From the NCBI GenBank assembly GCA_023454175.1, contig JAEXRW010000030.1:1-64000 (forward strand): 64,000 bases of DNA, given 5' to 3'. Below are positions 1 through 8,555 of this stretch, one piece after another (positions within the stretch are counted from its first letter, which is position 1; each line of letters opens with the position of its first letter). The notes beneath the pieces are model-generated. The model did not search any database, was not told the DNA's origin, and saw nothing but the letters and a program-made list of their open reading frames with translations. Both the position numbers and the translations under genes were made by a program. This DNA comes from Bacillota bacterium. GTDB lineage: Bacteria; Bacillota; Clostridia; Christensenellales; JAEXRW01.

Positions 1-2
1 TT

Positions 3-1634
3 GACACCTGCGATTATTCTTTGAACCGGAACAGGTTCAACGGGATGATCCATTCGCTGGTGGAGGAAACGATGGACCGGGTCCGCAGCATCATCGGGCA
101 GGCGGGGATAAAAGCGGGCGACATCGCACATGTGGTAGTCGTAGGGGGCAGCAGCCGTATCCCCTATGTGCGGGATAGGCTGAAACTATTGACCGGCAAA
201 GATATCAGCTCTGACATCGACGCGGACCTAGCCATCTGCAGGGGTGCGGCGCTGATGCAGGCGGAAAAGGAAAGGCAGAACCCGGGCGAGCAATACAAAC
301 AGGGCGTGGCGCATTTCGAAAACGAGGAATACGAGCAGGCATTCGAGTGCTTCACAAAAGCTGCCGAATCCGGCCATGCGGAAGCGCAATACTACCTGGG
401 CAAGCTCTATGATGACGGCGACGGCGTGGAACGGGACTATGCGCAGGCGTCGGCCTGGTACAAAAAATCTGCCGAACAGGGTAATGCGGATGCACAGTAT
501 GCGCTGGGCGAAGCATATTGTTATGGTTTTGTGGGCATGGAAGAGGATGACATACAGGCGAAGTATTGGTATGAGAAATCGGCAGAGCAGGGAAACGCTG
601 AAGCGCAGAACGCCTTGGGCGGGATATACTTCCATGGTTTCGGGGTGGATGAAGATTTCAACCGATCTGCATACTGGCATTTGAAGGCGGCGGAACAGGG
701 CAATTCAGACTCGCAGCATTTCACAGGCCTTTTTTATGAATACGGGGAAGGGGCGCCGAAGGATTACAGCAAGGCAGCCTATTGGTTCCAAAAAGCGGCG
801 GAGCAGGGCGAAACGGAATCCATGCACCGCCTGGCCCTTTTATACCTGGAGGGCAACGGGGTGGCGCAGGACTATAAACAAGCGATCAGTCTTTTGGAAA
901 GGGCGGCCGGGAAAGGCAATACCAGCGCCATGTTCCAATTGGGCAAGCAATATGATAACGGACAAGGCGTAAAAGAGGATAAAGCGCAGGCTTTCGGGTG
1001 GTTCATAAAAGCAGCGGAGAAAGGAAATGCAGAAGCCCAGTTCAAAACGGGTGTAGCCTATGAATACGGCGAAGGCGTGGGGCAGGACTACAAGCAGGCG
1101 GCATCCTGGTACCAAAAGGCGGCAGACCAGGATGAGCCAACCGCCCAATACAACCTGGGCGGACTCTATTACTTTGGACGGGGGTTTGCGCAGAACTCCA
1201 AGAAGGCGGAATACTGGTACGAAAAAGCGGCTGAACAGGGATTCCCACTCGCTCAGTTTAATCTGGGTATGCTGTATTATACCGGCAACGGCATCCCTCA
1301 GGATTTCCGCAAGGCAATGCACTGGTACAAAAAAGCGGAAGAACAAGAATATCCGGAAGCCCAATATATGATAGGTTTGATGTACGATAACGGCCAGGGA
1401 GTGGCAAAAGACCTGAGGCAGGCAGCATATTGGTACCAGAAGGCTGCCGACCAGGACGATGCAGATGCCCAAACAAACCTTGGATACCTCTATTTCCATG
1501 GAGAGGGCGTGAGCCGCGACCCCAACATGGCTGGCATATTGTGGTCCAAAGCGGCGGCACAGGGGGACGAGAACGCAAAGAAGAACCTGAAACTTGTTCG
1601 AAAGGACTACAGCGGCAGGTACGTGAAGGCATAG
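3..1634 (+). CDS. Hsp70-type ATPase domain fused to Sel1 repeats (5' partial)
   Basis: The reading frame is open to the left edge, so the real start lies outside the window. The first ~85 visible residues match the C-terminal part of an Hsp70/DnaK nucleotide-binding domain, including the VVVVGGSSRIP phosphate-2/adenosine motif and the usual GAAL-like helix. After a short TPR-like segment come eleven tandem Sel1 repeats of about 36 residues (roughly GNAEAQYNLG...GVxxDYxxAxxWYxKAAEQ), ending about 20 residues before the stop. The substrate-binding domain of a normal Hsp70 is absent, so the Sel1 solenoid probably supplies client or partner binding. The GrpE-like and dynamin-like genes downstream suggest a cytosolic chaperone module. 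The exact client is unknown. Confidence 0.9.
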   Translation, partial: DTCDYSLNRNRFNGMIHSLVEETMDRVRSIIGQAGIKAGDIAHVVVVGGSSRIPYVRDRLKLLTGKDISSDIDADLAICRGAALMQAEKERQNPGEQYKQGVAHFENEEYEQAFECFTKAAESGHAEAQYYLGKLYDDGDGVERDYAQASAWYKKSAEQGNADAQYALGEAYCYGFVGMEEDDIQAKYWYEKSAEQGNAEAQNALGGIYFHGFGVDEDFNRSAYWHLKAAEQGNSDSQHFTGLFYEYGEGAPKDYSKAAYWFQKAAEQGETESMHRLALLYLEGNGVAQDYKQAISLLERAAGKGNTSAMFQLGKQYDNGQGVKEDKAQAFGWFIKAAEKGNAEAQFKTGVAYEYGEGVGQDYKQAASWYQKAADQDEPTAQYNLGGLYYFGRGFAQNSKKAEYWYEKAAEQGFPLAQFNLGMLYYTGNGIPQDFRKAMHWYKKAEEQEYPEAQYMIGLMYDNGQGVAKDLRQAAYWYQKAADQDDADAQTNLGYLYFHGEGVSRDPNMAGILWSKAAAQGDENAKKNLKLVRKDYSGRYVKA

Positions 1635-1716
1635 CGATTCTTTGTCACCCGGTAAGATTATCAACGACCAGCGATGAAGCATCCGGGTTCAATATTGATA
1701 TTACGGGGGTTGTTCC

Positions 1717-1908
1717 ATGTTAACGGTGGGGATCGATATCGGTACCAGTTTTTCCAGCATCGCCTTCCTGAACGAAAAGACCGGGGAAGCGGAGATGGTG
1801 AAGGTAGAAGGCGGGTATGGAGACAAAGCCGTAAGTGCTTCCCGTGGAGAAATAATTAATCAACAGCAGTGTGGATCGGGACAGATACCGGTTACTGCCT
1901 GGGCTTGA
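1717..1908 (+). pseudogene. Orphan Hsp70 N-terminal remnant
   Basis: The first ~38 codons read like the start of an Hsp70 ATPase domain (MLTVGIDIGTSFSSIAF, the phosphate-1 loop, then EGGYGDKA). Similarity stops abruptly there and the frame ends after 63 codons. The following 150 bases contain no continuation that I can recognise in any frame. It follows directly on a gene whose visible part is the C-terminal half of an Hsp70 domain, so a tandem duplicate that lost most of its length is the simplest reading. It could be a short expressed peptide, but nothing supports that. Confidence 0.6.
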
Positions 1909-2060
1909 TACATTTTCTCATCGGGTGGAAAAGATCAAGAAATACCATTGACAGCTCTACACGGGAGACCGCTGCAGCAGGATAAGGATACGGCGACGTA
2001 AGGAGGACTGTTAGCAGTATATTAAAACACCAAAAGAGTGACGAAAGAAGGGCTTGAACG

Positions 2061-2831
2061 ATGAGTGATTCAAACAAAAACGCAAGGGACATCCATGTAC
2101 AGATCGAGAGCATGTTCCATAACATGGACAAGCTCTTCTCCAGCCTGGGAGTCGAAGAAAAATCCAGACCGGTCTATTCCAGCCAACTGCAGTACATCCT
2201 CGAGACGATGGTCAACAAAGGCCCGGTTTACAGCAATATCGAGGTACTCAACAGAAAATTACAGGACGCAGTGAAAAAGAGTGAAGAAGTCCGTATCCGG
2301 CAGTGGGCCGCGAACGCGCCGCCGGATGAAAGCAGCAGCAGGGAACTGGAGCAAGTGCAAATCGACCTGCGCAAAATGAAGGAACAAAACGCCGATCTGC
2401 TGCAGGCCATGGAAGCGGAACGGAAGAAAACGGAGGCGCTTTCCCAGCGGCTGAAGACAGCGGAAGATGCATTGGCGCTGCAAGAAAAAAAGAACAAGCA
2501 AAGGAATCTGGACCAGATCAAGCTTTTGATAGCCTTCAGGGACAGCATCCTGATGAAGGAAGACCTGGCCAAAGACCAGGGGCAGCCCACCATTACCGCC
2601 ATATTTTCCGCTTTATCCAAAGAGACTGCAAACCTCCTCGAAAAGTGCGGGGTCACCGTGCTGGACAAAAAGGGCCATTACGACGGCAGCATGCATTATG
2701 TGACCGAGACCAGACCCACGGATGACGGGATGCTTCAGGACGAAATCGCCGAGGTATTCAGGCCCGGATACATCCTGGGTGATGAAATGGTGAGGCCGGA
2801 GGAAGTCATACTCTACACAAACAAGCGATAA
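2061..2831 (+). CDS. GrpE-like nucleotide exchange factor
   Basis: A 256-residue cytosolic protein. Residues ~90-150 are strongly charged and heptad-like, a predicted coiled coil as in the long GrpE helix. The C-terminal ~60 residues have the GrpE-head pattern: a VTETRPTDDGMLQDEI strand, then GYILGDEMVRPEEVILY, comparable to the GY...RPA.V.V ending of GrpE. An 18-base gap separates it from the GTPase gene downstream. With an Hsp70 domain protein upstream, its likely job is ADP/ATP exchange on that dedicated Hsp70 rather than on housekeeping DnaK. The N-terminal 90 residues are not recognised. A start at 2061 (ATG) is preceded by the weak site AGAAGGG. Confidence 0.7.
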   Translation: MSDSNKNARDIHVQIESMFHNMDKLFSSLGVEEKSRPVYSSQLQYILETMVNKGPVYSNIEVLNRKLQDAVKKSEEVRIRQWAANAPPDESSSRELEQVQIDLRKMKEQNADLLQAMEAERKKTEALSQRLKTAEDALALQEKKNKQRNLDQIKLLIAFRDSILMKEDLAKDQGQPTITAIFSALSKETANLLEKCGVTVLDKKGHYDGSMHYVTETRPTDDGMLQDEIAEVFRPGYILGDEMVRPEEVILYTNKR

Positions 2832-2850
2832 AATTGAAGGAGCAGTACAA

Positions 2851-4488
2851 GTGAACCTGAAAACGAATGTCAGAAAACTGATCGAAGATACCATACGGAT
2901 GTGCGCCAACTGCGAAGGGGCGGAAAAGCTGCGGTACGAACTGGAGAAAATGGCACAGCGGCTGAATGAGCCCCTGCGCGTGGCGGTTTTCGGCTTGATG
3001 AAGGCGGGAAAATCCACGCTTCTCAACGCCATCATGAAAGAAAAGATCCTCTTTACAGGGAACCTGGAAACAACGTACAGGACAAACTGGTTCAAGTACG
3101 CAGACACGCCTTCCATCACCGTGGTGTTCAAAGACGGCAGCAAGGAGAACCATCCGCTGGAGGATCTGGAAAAGTGGACGGTCCGGCTGAAAAAAAAGGA
3201 AAACCCCAGGATCGAAGATGCAAAGCACGTGGAAATCAATTATCCCAACAATGTGCTGAAGTCCCTGGAGATCATCGATACACCGGGCCTGGGATCGTCC
3301 CATAAATCCGACTCGCAGAATACCCTCGACCTCATGGGCGTGAAGGAGGAGGACAGGGACGAGGAAATAGCGGCCACCAGGGTCACGATGGTGGATGCTT
3401 CGGCAGCGGACGCGCTGATCTATGCGTTCAGCCACGCCCCGCAGGCAAGCGACAGAGAAATCCTGGATGCTTTTTATGGCGGGGAGTCAACCGCGCCGAA
3501 TTCGTCGCCGGTCAACGCCATCGGCGTTTTCACAAAGGCGGATATATTCTGGGACGTGGCAAGAGAGAACGATCCGATGCTGGACACCAAACAAGTGAGC
3601 GAAAACCTGATGAAGGACAACACACTCAAACAATTGCTTTACACGATAAAACCTGTGTGCGCAAAGGTCGTGGAGAGTTTTTCCGAGCTGAAGGAGGAGG
3701 ACTGGGATATCCTGCGCAGGCTGGCAAGCCTCGATGAGAAAATTTTCAGAGAGGTGATCTTTGATGCTTCAGAATTTAAAAATTGCAGCGCCGAGGAATT
3801 TGCAGGCATGTTTGAAAGCGCGATGGATACGACGTTTACCGACGAACAGCGCCGCAACGTCTGCTCTGCGGCGGAGAGAGGGAAAATACTAGATCTTTTG
3901 GGGCAGTACGGCATCCGCCTGGGAATCAACGCGCTGAAAGCGGGTATCCCCACGGAAGACATGGTCGAATATTTCTATGAGAAGAGCGGCATTGGAGATG
4001 TCTGCAAGCTGGTATTTGACCACTTCGGCAACAGGTCGTATCTCCTGAAGTTGAATTACATCTTTACGCATCTGAAGGCAACTGCATCACAGATCATGAT
4101 CGCCAACAGCACAGACAAAGAGTTAAAAAGCATCTGCGAGAACCTTTCGGAAGAGATCATCAACATCATGGATACGGATCAATCGTTCAAGGAACTGCGT
4201 GTCCTGCAGAATTTCTACAATGGATATCTGAAGCTCGGATCAGAGAAGGAAAAAGAATGGATGATGCAGATCACGGGGGAATACGGTAAAGACTGCGAGG
4301 CCAAACTGGGCGCCGACGCGGGAACCAATATCCGGACCATGAAGCAAATCGCCGCCGATCGCGTGAAATACTGGAATGAGCGTGAAAACGATATTCCCTA
4401 CAACCGTTATTACCGGGAGGCTGCCCAAATACTTTCGCGGTCATACAATATCCTGTATTACCACCTTGATGCGCTGGTGGGCGATTGA
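2851..4488 (+). CDS. Dynamin-like GTPase
   Basis: 545 residues with a complete GTPase signature: P-loop GLMKAGKS at 48-55, switch/G3 DTPGLG at 143-148 and G4 TKAD at 228-231. The long helical remainder is typical of bacterial dynamin-like proteins. No membrane segment is evident, so membrane association would be peripheral. The start is GTG with AAGGAG eight bases upstream, 18 bases after the GrpE-like gene, so the two are probably co-transcribed. Bacterial dynamins act in membrane remodelling, membrane repair and phage tolerance; the pairing here with an Hsp70/GrpE set suggests chaperone-regulated assembly, which is inference. Confidence 0.88.
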   Translation: MNLKTNVRKLIEDTIRMCANCEGAEKLRYELEKMAQRLNEPLRVAVFGLMKAGKSTLLNAIMKEKILFTGNLETTYRTNWFKYADTPSITVVFKDGSKENHPLEDLEKWTVRLKKKENPRIEDAKHVEINYPNNVLKSLEIIDTPGLGSSHKSDSQNTLDLMGVKEEDRDEEIAATRVTMVDASAADALIYAFSHAPQASDREILDAFYGGESTAPNSSPVNAIGVFTKADIFWDVARENDPMLDTKQVSENLMKDNTLKQLLYTIKPVCAKVVESFSELKEEDWDILRRLASLDEKIFREVIFDASEFKNCSAEEFAGMFESAMDTTFTDEQRRNVCSAAERGKILDLLGQYGIRLGINALKAGIPTEDMVEYFYEKSGIGDVCKLVFDHFGNRSYLLKLNYIFTHLKATASQIMIANSTDKELKSICENLSEEIINIMDTDQSFKELRVLQNFYNGYLKLGSEKEKEWMMQITGEYGKDCEAKLGADAGTNIRTMKQIAADRVKYWNERENDIPYNRYYREAAQILSRSYNILYYHLDALVGD

Positions 4489-4691
4489 ACATCCTGAAGA
4501 GGGCGCTTCGTGGGAAACCGTGTTATCCTGTTCAAGTGACGGGCAAAACACTTGGCACTCGCAGTCAGCATATATGAACTGGGGTCAAAAGGTCTTTGCC
4601 GTTACCGCTGCGAAGACCAAAAGCCGGCTGTGCGGGGGTACTGACAGCACCCAACCTATTAGCCGGGCCCGGCGGCTTGTTCCAGCTTCTA

Positions 4692-4720
4692 TTGACAACA
4701 AAATGGAAAAAGGATATATT
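4692..4720 (+). promoter_or_regulatory. SigA-type promoter of first phosphotransferase paralogue
   Basis: TTGACA at 4692-4697 and TATATT at 4715-4720 with a 17-base spacer, 28 bases before the ATG. The same arrangement precedes the paralogues at 6844 and 8556. Confidence 0.8.
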
Positions 4721-4747
4721 TTTTTTGTTTTAGGGAGATTTCTGCGA

Positions 4748-6508
4748 ATGAAAAAAGATGCAAAAGGGGAAGCCCCCATCCTGATGAACGAATCAGGCAA
4801 CAATGGTGAGACACCAGGTCCTGAAGCAAAGCGTATATCCGCCTCCTTGATCCTGGAGCTGGTATTTTCCGTAATCCTGCTCTCAGCGATCTGTGCTCTG
4901 CGCAGCGTTCAAACCTATGCCAATACGGGTACCCCGGATGGTTCTGCAGGGACCATCTGGATCTATATGGGAGCCAGCACCGCCGTCTTTGCGGTCCTGC
5001 GGATCTTCTGGCGCAAGCCGTATTTCGCCTGCATCTTTATGGCATTGGCCACCTTTCTGGCTGTAAACTTTGAATGGCTGACGGATTTCGTGCGGCTATT
5101 CATCCAGACGGATCCGTATACGGCTATCGCCGGCATCGCGCTTTACCTTGGGCTCCTTGCTGGGTTCTTCTTCCTGCTCCGCCTCTTGTACAAAAAGAAT
5201 AGTCTGCCGATGCACATCATCGTGAGGACCCTTGCTGCGGCGCTTGCCTGCCTCGTCCTTTTCGATGCGGTACTTGGGTTTACCGCCGCGGGCAGGAACA
5301 CACCCAATGATACACAGGCGGCCATGACGACCCCTGCAGCAACTGCGCCAGCGCCGAGCGCCACACCTGCGCCGACCACTGATGCAGTTCTTCCGGAAGC
5401 CACACCCGCGCCTACGCCCAAACCCTTTGGCAGACCCAATATCTATTACTTCATACTGGATGAATACAGCTCTTTTGATATGCTGAAAAAATACTACAAA
5501 TACGATAACAAGGTACTCGATGATTTCCTCAGTGCTAAGGGCTTCAACATCGTACGGGAGAGCTACAGCACTGACACCCAGACGGAGCATGTCATCTGTG
5601 ATTTCCTGAACCTGAAATACATATCCAGGCATTACTCCAAGGGCAAATGCTTCAAAGCCATCTCAAAAGCATCGATCTACAAGGTATTCAAGGATCTGGG
5701 TTATTCCCAGTTCCAGTACTCGACCAGTGAAGACCACTTCAAGGGCATACCCAGCCTCGATTCCGAGAAAGGGCAGCAAGCCTATCAATCGATCCTGATG
5801 GGCGGCGGGGGACCGGGGAAGACCGCTTCCGACGACGCCATACCCGGCGCGATATCCGAACTGCTGAGAAGCGAGGCTGCCAGCTCAAAAACGAAGGTGG
5901 ACGCCAGCGCGCTAAACCAATGGGGGTTTTACCCCTCGGACTACATCCGCAATACCAAAAAGTATAAACGGGACGGGCGGCGAGAACATGCCGATGCTAT
6001 GCTCTCGATCTTTGATTATTTTGAGGACCCGGCCCATTATGCCGCCACACAGCCCCGCGTGATCTACAGCTACATGTCGGCCACCCACGTGCCCTTCACG
6101 TTCAACGAATACGGCGGCATCCTCTCCGGGGGAAACCGCAACTGGAGGGATACGAAAGTATACCTGGGCCAGTACAAATTCATCAGCAAGCACCTGATGG
6201 CTACCGTCTCCACCATCACGAAGTATGATCCTGACAGCATCATCATCATCATGAGCGACCACGGCATACGCTACCACGCCGACTGCGCAGAAAAACACAA
6301 ATTCTATATCACCGACAAAGACTCCTGCCGCATCATGAACGCAGTCTATATCAAAGGGCAGGCATACAATATCGAGGGACTCTCCGGCGTGAACACACTG
6401 CGCTACATACTCAGCCTCTACGACGGACTCAATTACCCCCCGATCAAGGATCCCGTCACATCCAAATCTCCGAGCCGTCTGCGCGGCATCATCCCAAGGA
6501 CCAGATAG
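4748..6508 (+). CDS. Membrane phosphotransferase-like enzyme, alkaline phosphatase superfamily (paralogue 1)
   Basis: 586 residues. About five membrane helices in residues ~30-185 are followed by a Pro/Thr/Ala-rich linker (~190-228) and an extracytoplasmic sulfatase-like domain. Metal and catalytic positions are visible: Asp238 in FILDEYSS, a probable Thr nucleophile at 279 in TQTEH, and Asp504-His505 in MSDHG. A Thr nucleophile is the rule in LtaS/EptA-type phospho-alcohol transferases, whereas true sulfatases need Cys or Ser. The open frame runs back into the GTPase gene, but the start at 4748 fits AGGGAG upstream and aligns with both paralogues. Role inferred: transfer of a phospho- or phosphono-alcohol onto a surface polymer. 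Confidence 0.8.
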   Translation: MKKDAKGEAPILMNESGNNGETPGPEAKRISASLILELVFSVILLSAICALRSVQTYANTGTPDGSAGTIWIYMGASTAVFAVLRIFWRKPYFACIFMALATFLAVNFEWLTDFVRLFIQTDPYTAIAGIALYLGLLAGFFFLLRLLYKKNSLPMHIIVRTLAAALACLVLFDAVLGFTAAGRNTPNDTQAAMTTPAATAPAPSATPAPTTDAVLPEATPAPTPKPFGRPNIYYFILDEYSSFDMLKKYYKYDNKVLDDFLSAKGFNIVRESYSTDTQTEHVICDFLNLKYISRHYSKGKCFKAISKASIYKVFKDLGYSQFQYSTSEDHFKGIPSLDSEKGQQAYQSILMGGGGPGKTASDDAIPGAISELLRSEAASSKTKVDASALNQWGFYPSDYIRNTKKYKRDGRREHADAMLSIFDYFEDPAHYAATQPRVIYSYMSATHVPFTFNEYGGILSGGNRNWRDTKVYLGQYKFISKHLMATVSTITKYDPDSIIIIMSDHGIRYHADCAEKHKFYITDKDSCRIMNAVYIKGQAYNIEGLSGVNTLRYILSLYDGLNYPPIKDPVTSKSPSRLRGIIPRTR

Positions 6509-6843
6509 CGTCCCCCGCGCACAAATGGGTATCGAGAAAGGATGAAACTGAAGGGATATGTCCATACGATCCACCGGCATCCCCACGGCAGGGATATCCT
6601 GAGGCATACCGGACAGCGGCAAAACCGGTAAAGGTATGCAGGCAGGAAAAGAAAATACTTCAGATCGTGTCAGCTAAAGCTGATTTTTATATGTTCCCCG
6701 GCTTGCCGGATTTGAGCGTATATATTTATAATGATATATATACTATGGAGGCTTACCGGGGCCGCCGGGGCGCATCCATTACAGTAGTTGACAACCCGAA
6801 CGAAGCAGTATAAATTTTCTTTGTTTTAAGGAGCAATATACAG
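6509..6843 (+). other. Intergenic region with promoter only
   Basis: 335 bases without a credible gene. It holds a very AT-rich stretch at about 6718-6746 (alternating TATA) and the promoter of the next gene near its right end. No terminator with a U-tract was found after the first paralogue. Confidence 0.5.
6788..6816 (+). promoter_or_regulatory. SigA-type promoter of second paralogue
   Basis: TTGACA at 6788-6793 and TAAATT at 6811-6816, 17-base spacer. The bases just before the -10 box (CAGTA) are shared with the promoter at 8501, so the promoters are probably duplicated with their genes. AAGGAG at 6828-6833 serves the ATG at 6844. Confidence 0.7.
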
Positions 6844-8202
6844 ATGAAAAACAATGCAGAAAAGAAATCCGAAGTCCTGACAAATGGCAATACCGGTGCG
6901 CCGCCAAAGTCCGAAACAAGGCGTACAGCCGGTTTTTTTATGAAACTGTTCTTTTCTGCAGTCCTGATCACAGCCATGTGCGCTCAGGCGGCAGTCCCTG
7001 CCGAAGCCACTCCCGCATCCGTCACAACGCCTGCGCAAGCCGATATTTCATATCCTTCCGAAGACACGGCAGCCCCGGTTGTACAAGACTTGTCCGCCGT
7101 GAACAGGAAATTGAGCAGGCCTCCCAAGCCTTTTGGCCTGCCCAATGTCTACTATTTCATACTGGATGAATACAGTTCCTTTGACATCCTGAAGAAATAC
7201 TACGGCTATGACAACAAGGTGCTGGATGATTTCCTCAAGGCAAAGGGCTTCAACATCATACGGGAGAGTTACAGCACCGACACCCAGACGGAGCATGCCA
7301 TCTGTGACTTCCTGAACCTGAACTACATATCCAGGCACTACTCGAAGAGCAAATGCTACAAGGCCATTTCAACAGCATCGATCTACAAGGCATTCACGAA
7401 CCTGGGCTACGCCCAGTTCCAGTTCTCGACCAGCAGCAGCCATTTCAAAGGAATCACGCGCCTGAATACCACCGAGGGGCAAAAGGCTTACAAAGCTATC
7501 ACTCTGGACAAAGCATCCTGGAAAGCCGCAGCCAGCGAACCCGATGCAAAAACCGGATGGTCCGGCGGGCAGACGCTCGGCACGAAAGTGAACGCGGGGG
7601 CCTTGAATCAATGGGGGTTTTACCCCTCGAGCTATATCCGCAATACCAGGGAGTACAAACGGGACGGACGACGCTGGCATGCAAATGCGCTGCTCTCGAT
7701 CTTTGACTATTTCGAAAACCCATACCATTACGCCGTCACACAACCCCGCGTGTTTTACAGCTACATGTCGGCTGCGCACGTGCCTTTCACGTTTGACGAA
7801 TACGGCGGCATCATCCCCGCCAGCGACAGCCGCAACTGGAGAGACACCAAAGTATATCTGGGGCAGTACAAATTCATCAGCAAGCACCTGATGGCGACCG
7901 TCTCCACCATCACGAAGTGTGATCCAAACAGCATCATCATCATCATGAGCGACCACGGCATACGCTACCACGCCGACTGCGCAAAAACGCACAAATTCTA
8001 TATCACCGACAAAGACTCCTGCCGCATCATGAACGCGGTCTACATCAAGGGACAGGCATACAACATGGAAGGGCTCTCGGCTGTGAATACGCTGCGCTAT
8101 ATCCTCAGCCTCTACGACGGACTCAAATACCCCCCGATCAAGGACCCCATCACATCCAAATCCCCGAACAGCCTGCGCGGCATCATCCCAAGGCCCCGGT
8201 AA
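6844..8202 (+). CDS. Secreted/anchored phosphotransferase-like enzyme, alkaline phosphatase superfamily (paralogue 2, short)
   Basis: 452 residues, closely similar to the proteins at 4748 and 8556 across the whole catalytic domain (ILDEYSSFD, TQTEH, MSDHG, and the ending SLRGIIPRPR). The N-terminus differs: only one hydrophobic segment (~residues 30-50) remains before the low-complexity linker, so four of the five membrane helices are missing. The product would be anchored by one helix or released after cleavage. It keeps its own promoter and Shine-Dalgarno site and its frame is intact, so this is a variant and not an obvious pseudogene. Specificity unknown. Confidence 0.78.
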   Translation: MKNNAEKKSEVLTNGNTGAPPKSETRRTAGFFMKLFFSAVLITAMCAQAAVPAEATPASVTTPAQADISYPSEDTAAPVVQDLSAVNRKLSRPPKPFGLPNVYYFILDEYSSFDILKKYYGYDNKVLDDFLKAKGFNIIRESYSTDTQTEHAICDFLNLNYISRHYSKSKCYKAISTASIYKAFTNLGYAQFQFSTSSSHFKGITRLNTTEGQKAYKAITLDKASWKAAASEPDAKTGWSGGQTLGTKVNAGALNQWGFYPSSYIRNTREYKRDGRRWHANALLSIFDYFENPYHYAVTQPRVFYSYMSAAHVPFTFDEYGGIIPASDSRNWRDTKVYLGQYKFISKHLMATVSTITKCDPNSIIIIMSDHGIRYHADCAKTHKFYITDKDSCRIMNAVYIKGQAYNMEGLSAVNTLRYILSLYDGLKYPPIKDPITSKSPNSLRGIIPRPR

Positions 8203-8454
8203 TGCCTTTGGGAAAGAATCCATGCATATAGGCCGGCGGTATTGCATATATACCGTCTCCGCTTTATGATACTGGATTAACGGACTGCATAAAACTGCAT
8301 CAAAGGCACTGCTGCAGCGGGAATGAAGCACGCTTCTATCGGCCTACACATTGAAACCCTGTGCAGCCTTCTCGAATGAACCTGTGGCAGCAGCAACCCT
8401 TCAGACTACGGGCATGGATCGATGTTTTACAAGTGTATAGCGGAAGTATTGTAG

Positions 8455-8482
8455 AAGGCTGTCAAAGCCTTTTGCTTTTTTT
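8455..8482 (+). terminator. Short intrinsic terminator candidate
   Basis: AAGGCT (8455-8460), loop GTCAA, AGCCTT (8466-8471), then TTGC and seven T. The stem is only 6 bp, so efficiency is doubtful. Confidence 0.5.
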
Positions 8483-8500
8483 CACCTCCTTTCGGCTCTA

Positions 8501-8529
8501 TTGACAATAATTGCGAAACAGTATATATT
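8501..8529 (+). promoter_or_regulatory. SigA-type promoter of third paralogue
   Basis: TTGACA at 8501-8506 and TATATT at 8524-8529, 17-base spacer, the same boxes as at 4692-4720. It probably also reads into the phosphonate operon, whose first gene begins only 60 bases after the paralogue. Confidence 0.8.
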
Positions 8530-8555
8530 CTTTTTGATTATCTAGGAGGAGCCGC

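Larger units (their letters stand above)
8203..8555 (+). other. Intergenic region: weak terminator and promoter
   Basis: 353 bases without a credible gene on either strand. It contains a 6-bp hairpin followed by a T-tract (8455-8482) and then the promoter of the third paralogue. Nothing else was recognised. Confidence 0.5.

Noticed and set aside
4590..4617. Hairpin GGTCTTTGC / GCGAAGACC after the dynamin gene
   Set aside because: A stem forms but no T-tract follows, so I did not call a terminator.
6238..6256. ATC trinucleotide run resembling a microsatellite (also near 7930 and 10056)
   Set aside because: It encodes the hydrophobic Ile strand before the MSDHG motif in three paralogues, so it is coding and conserved by function.
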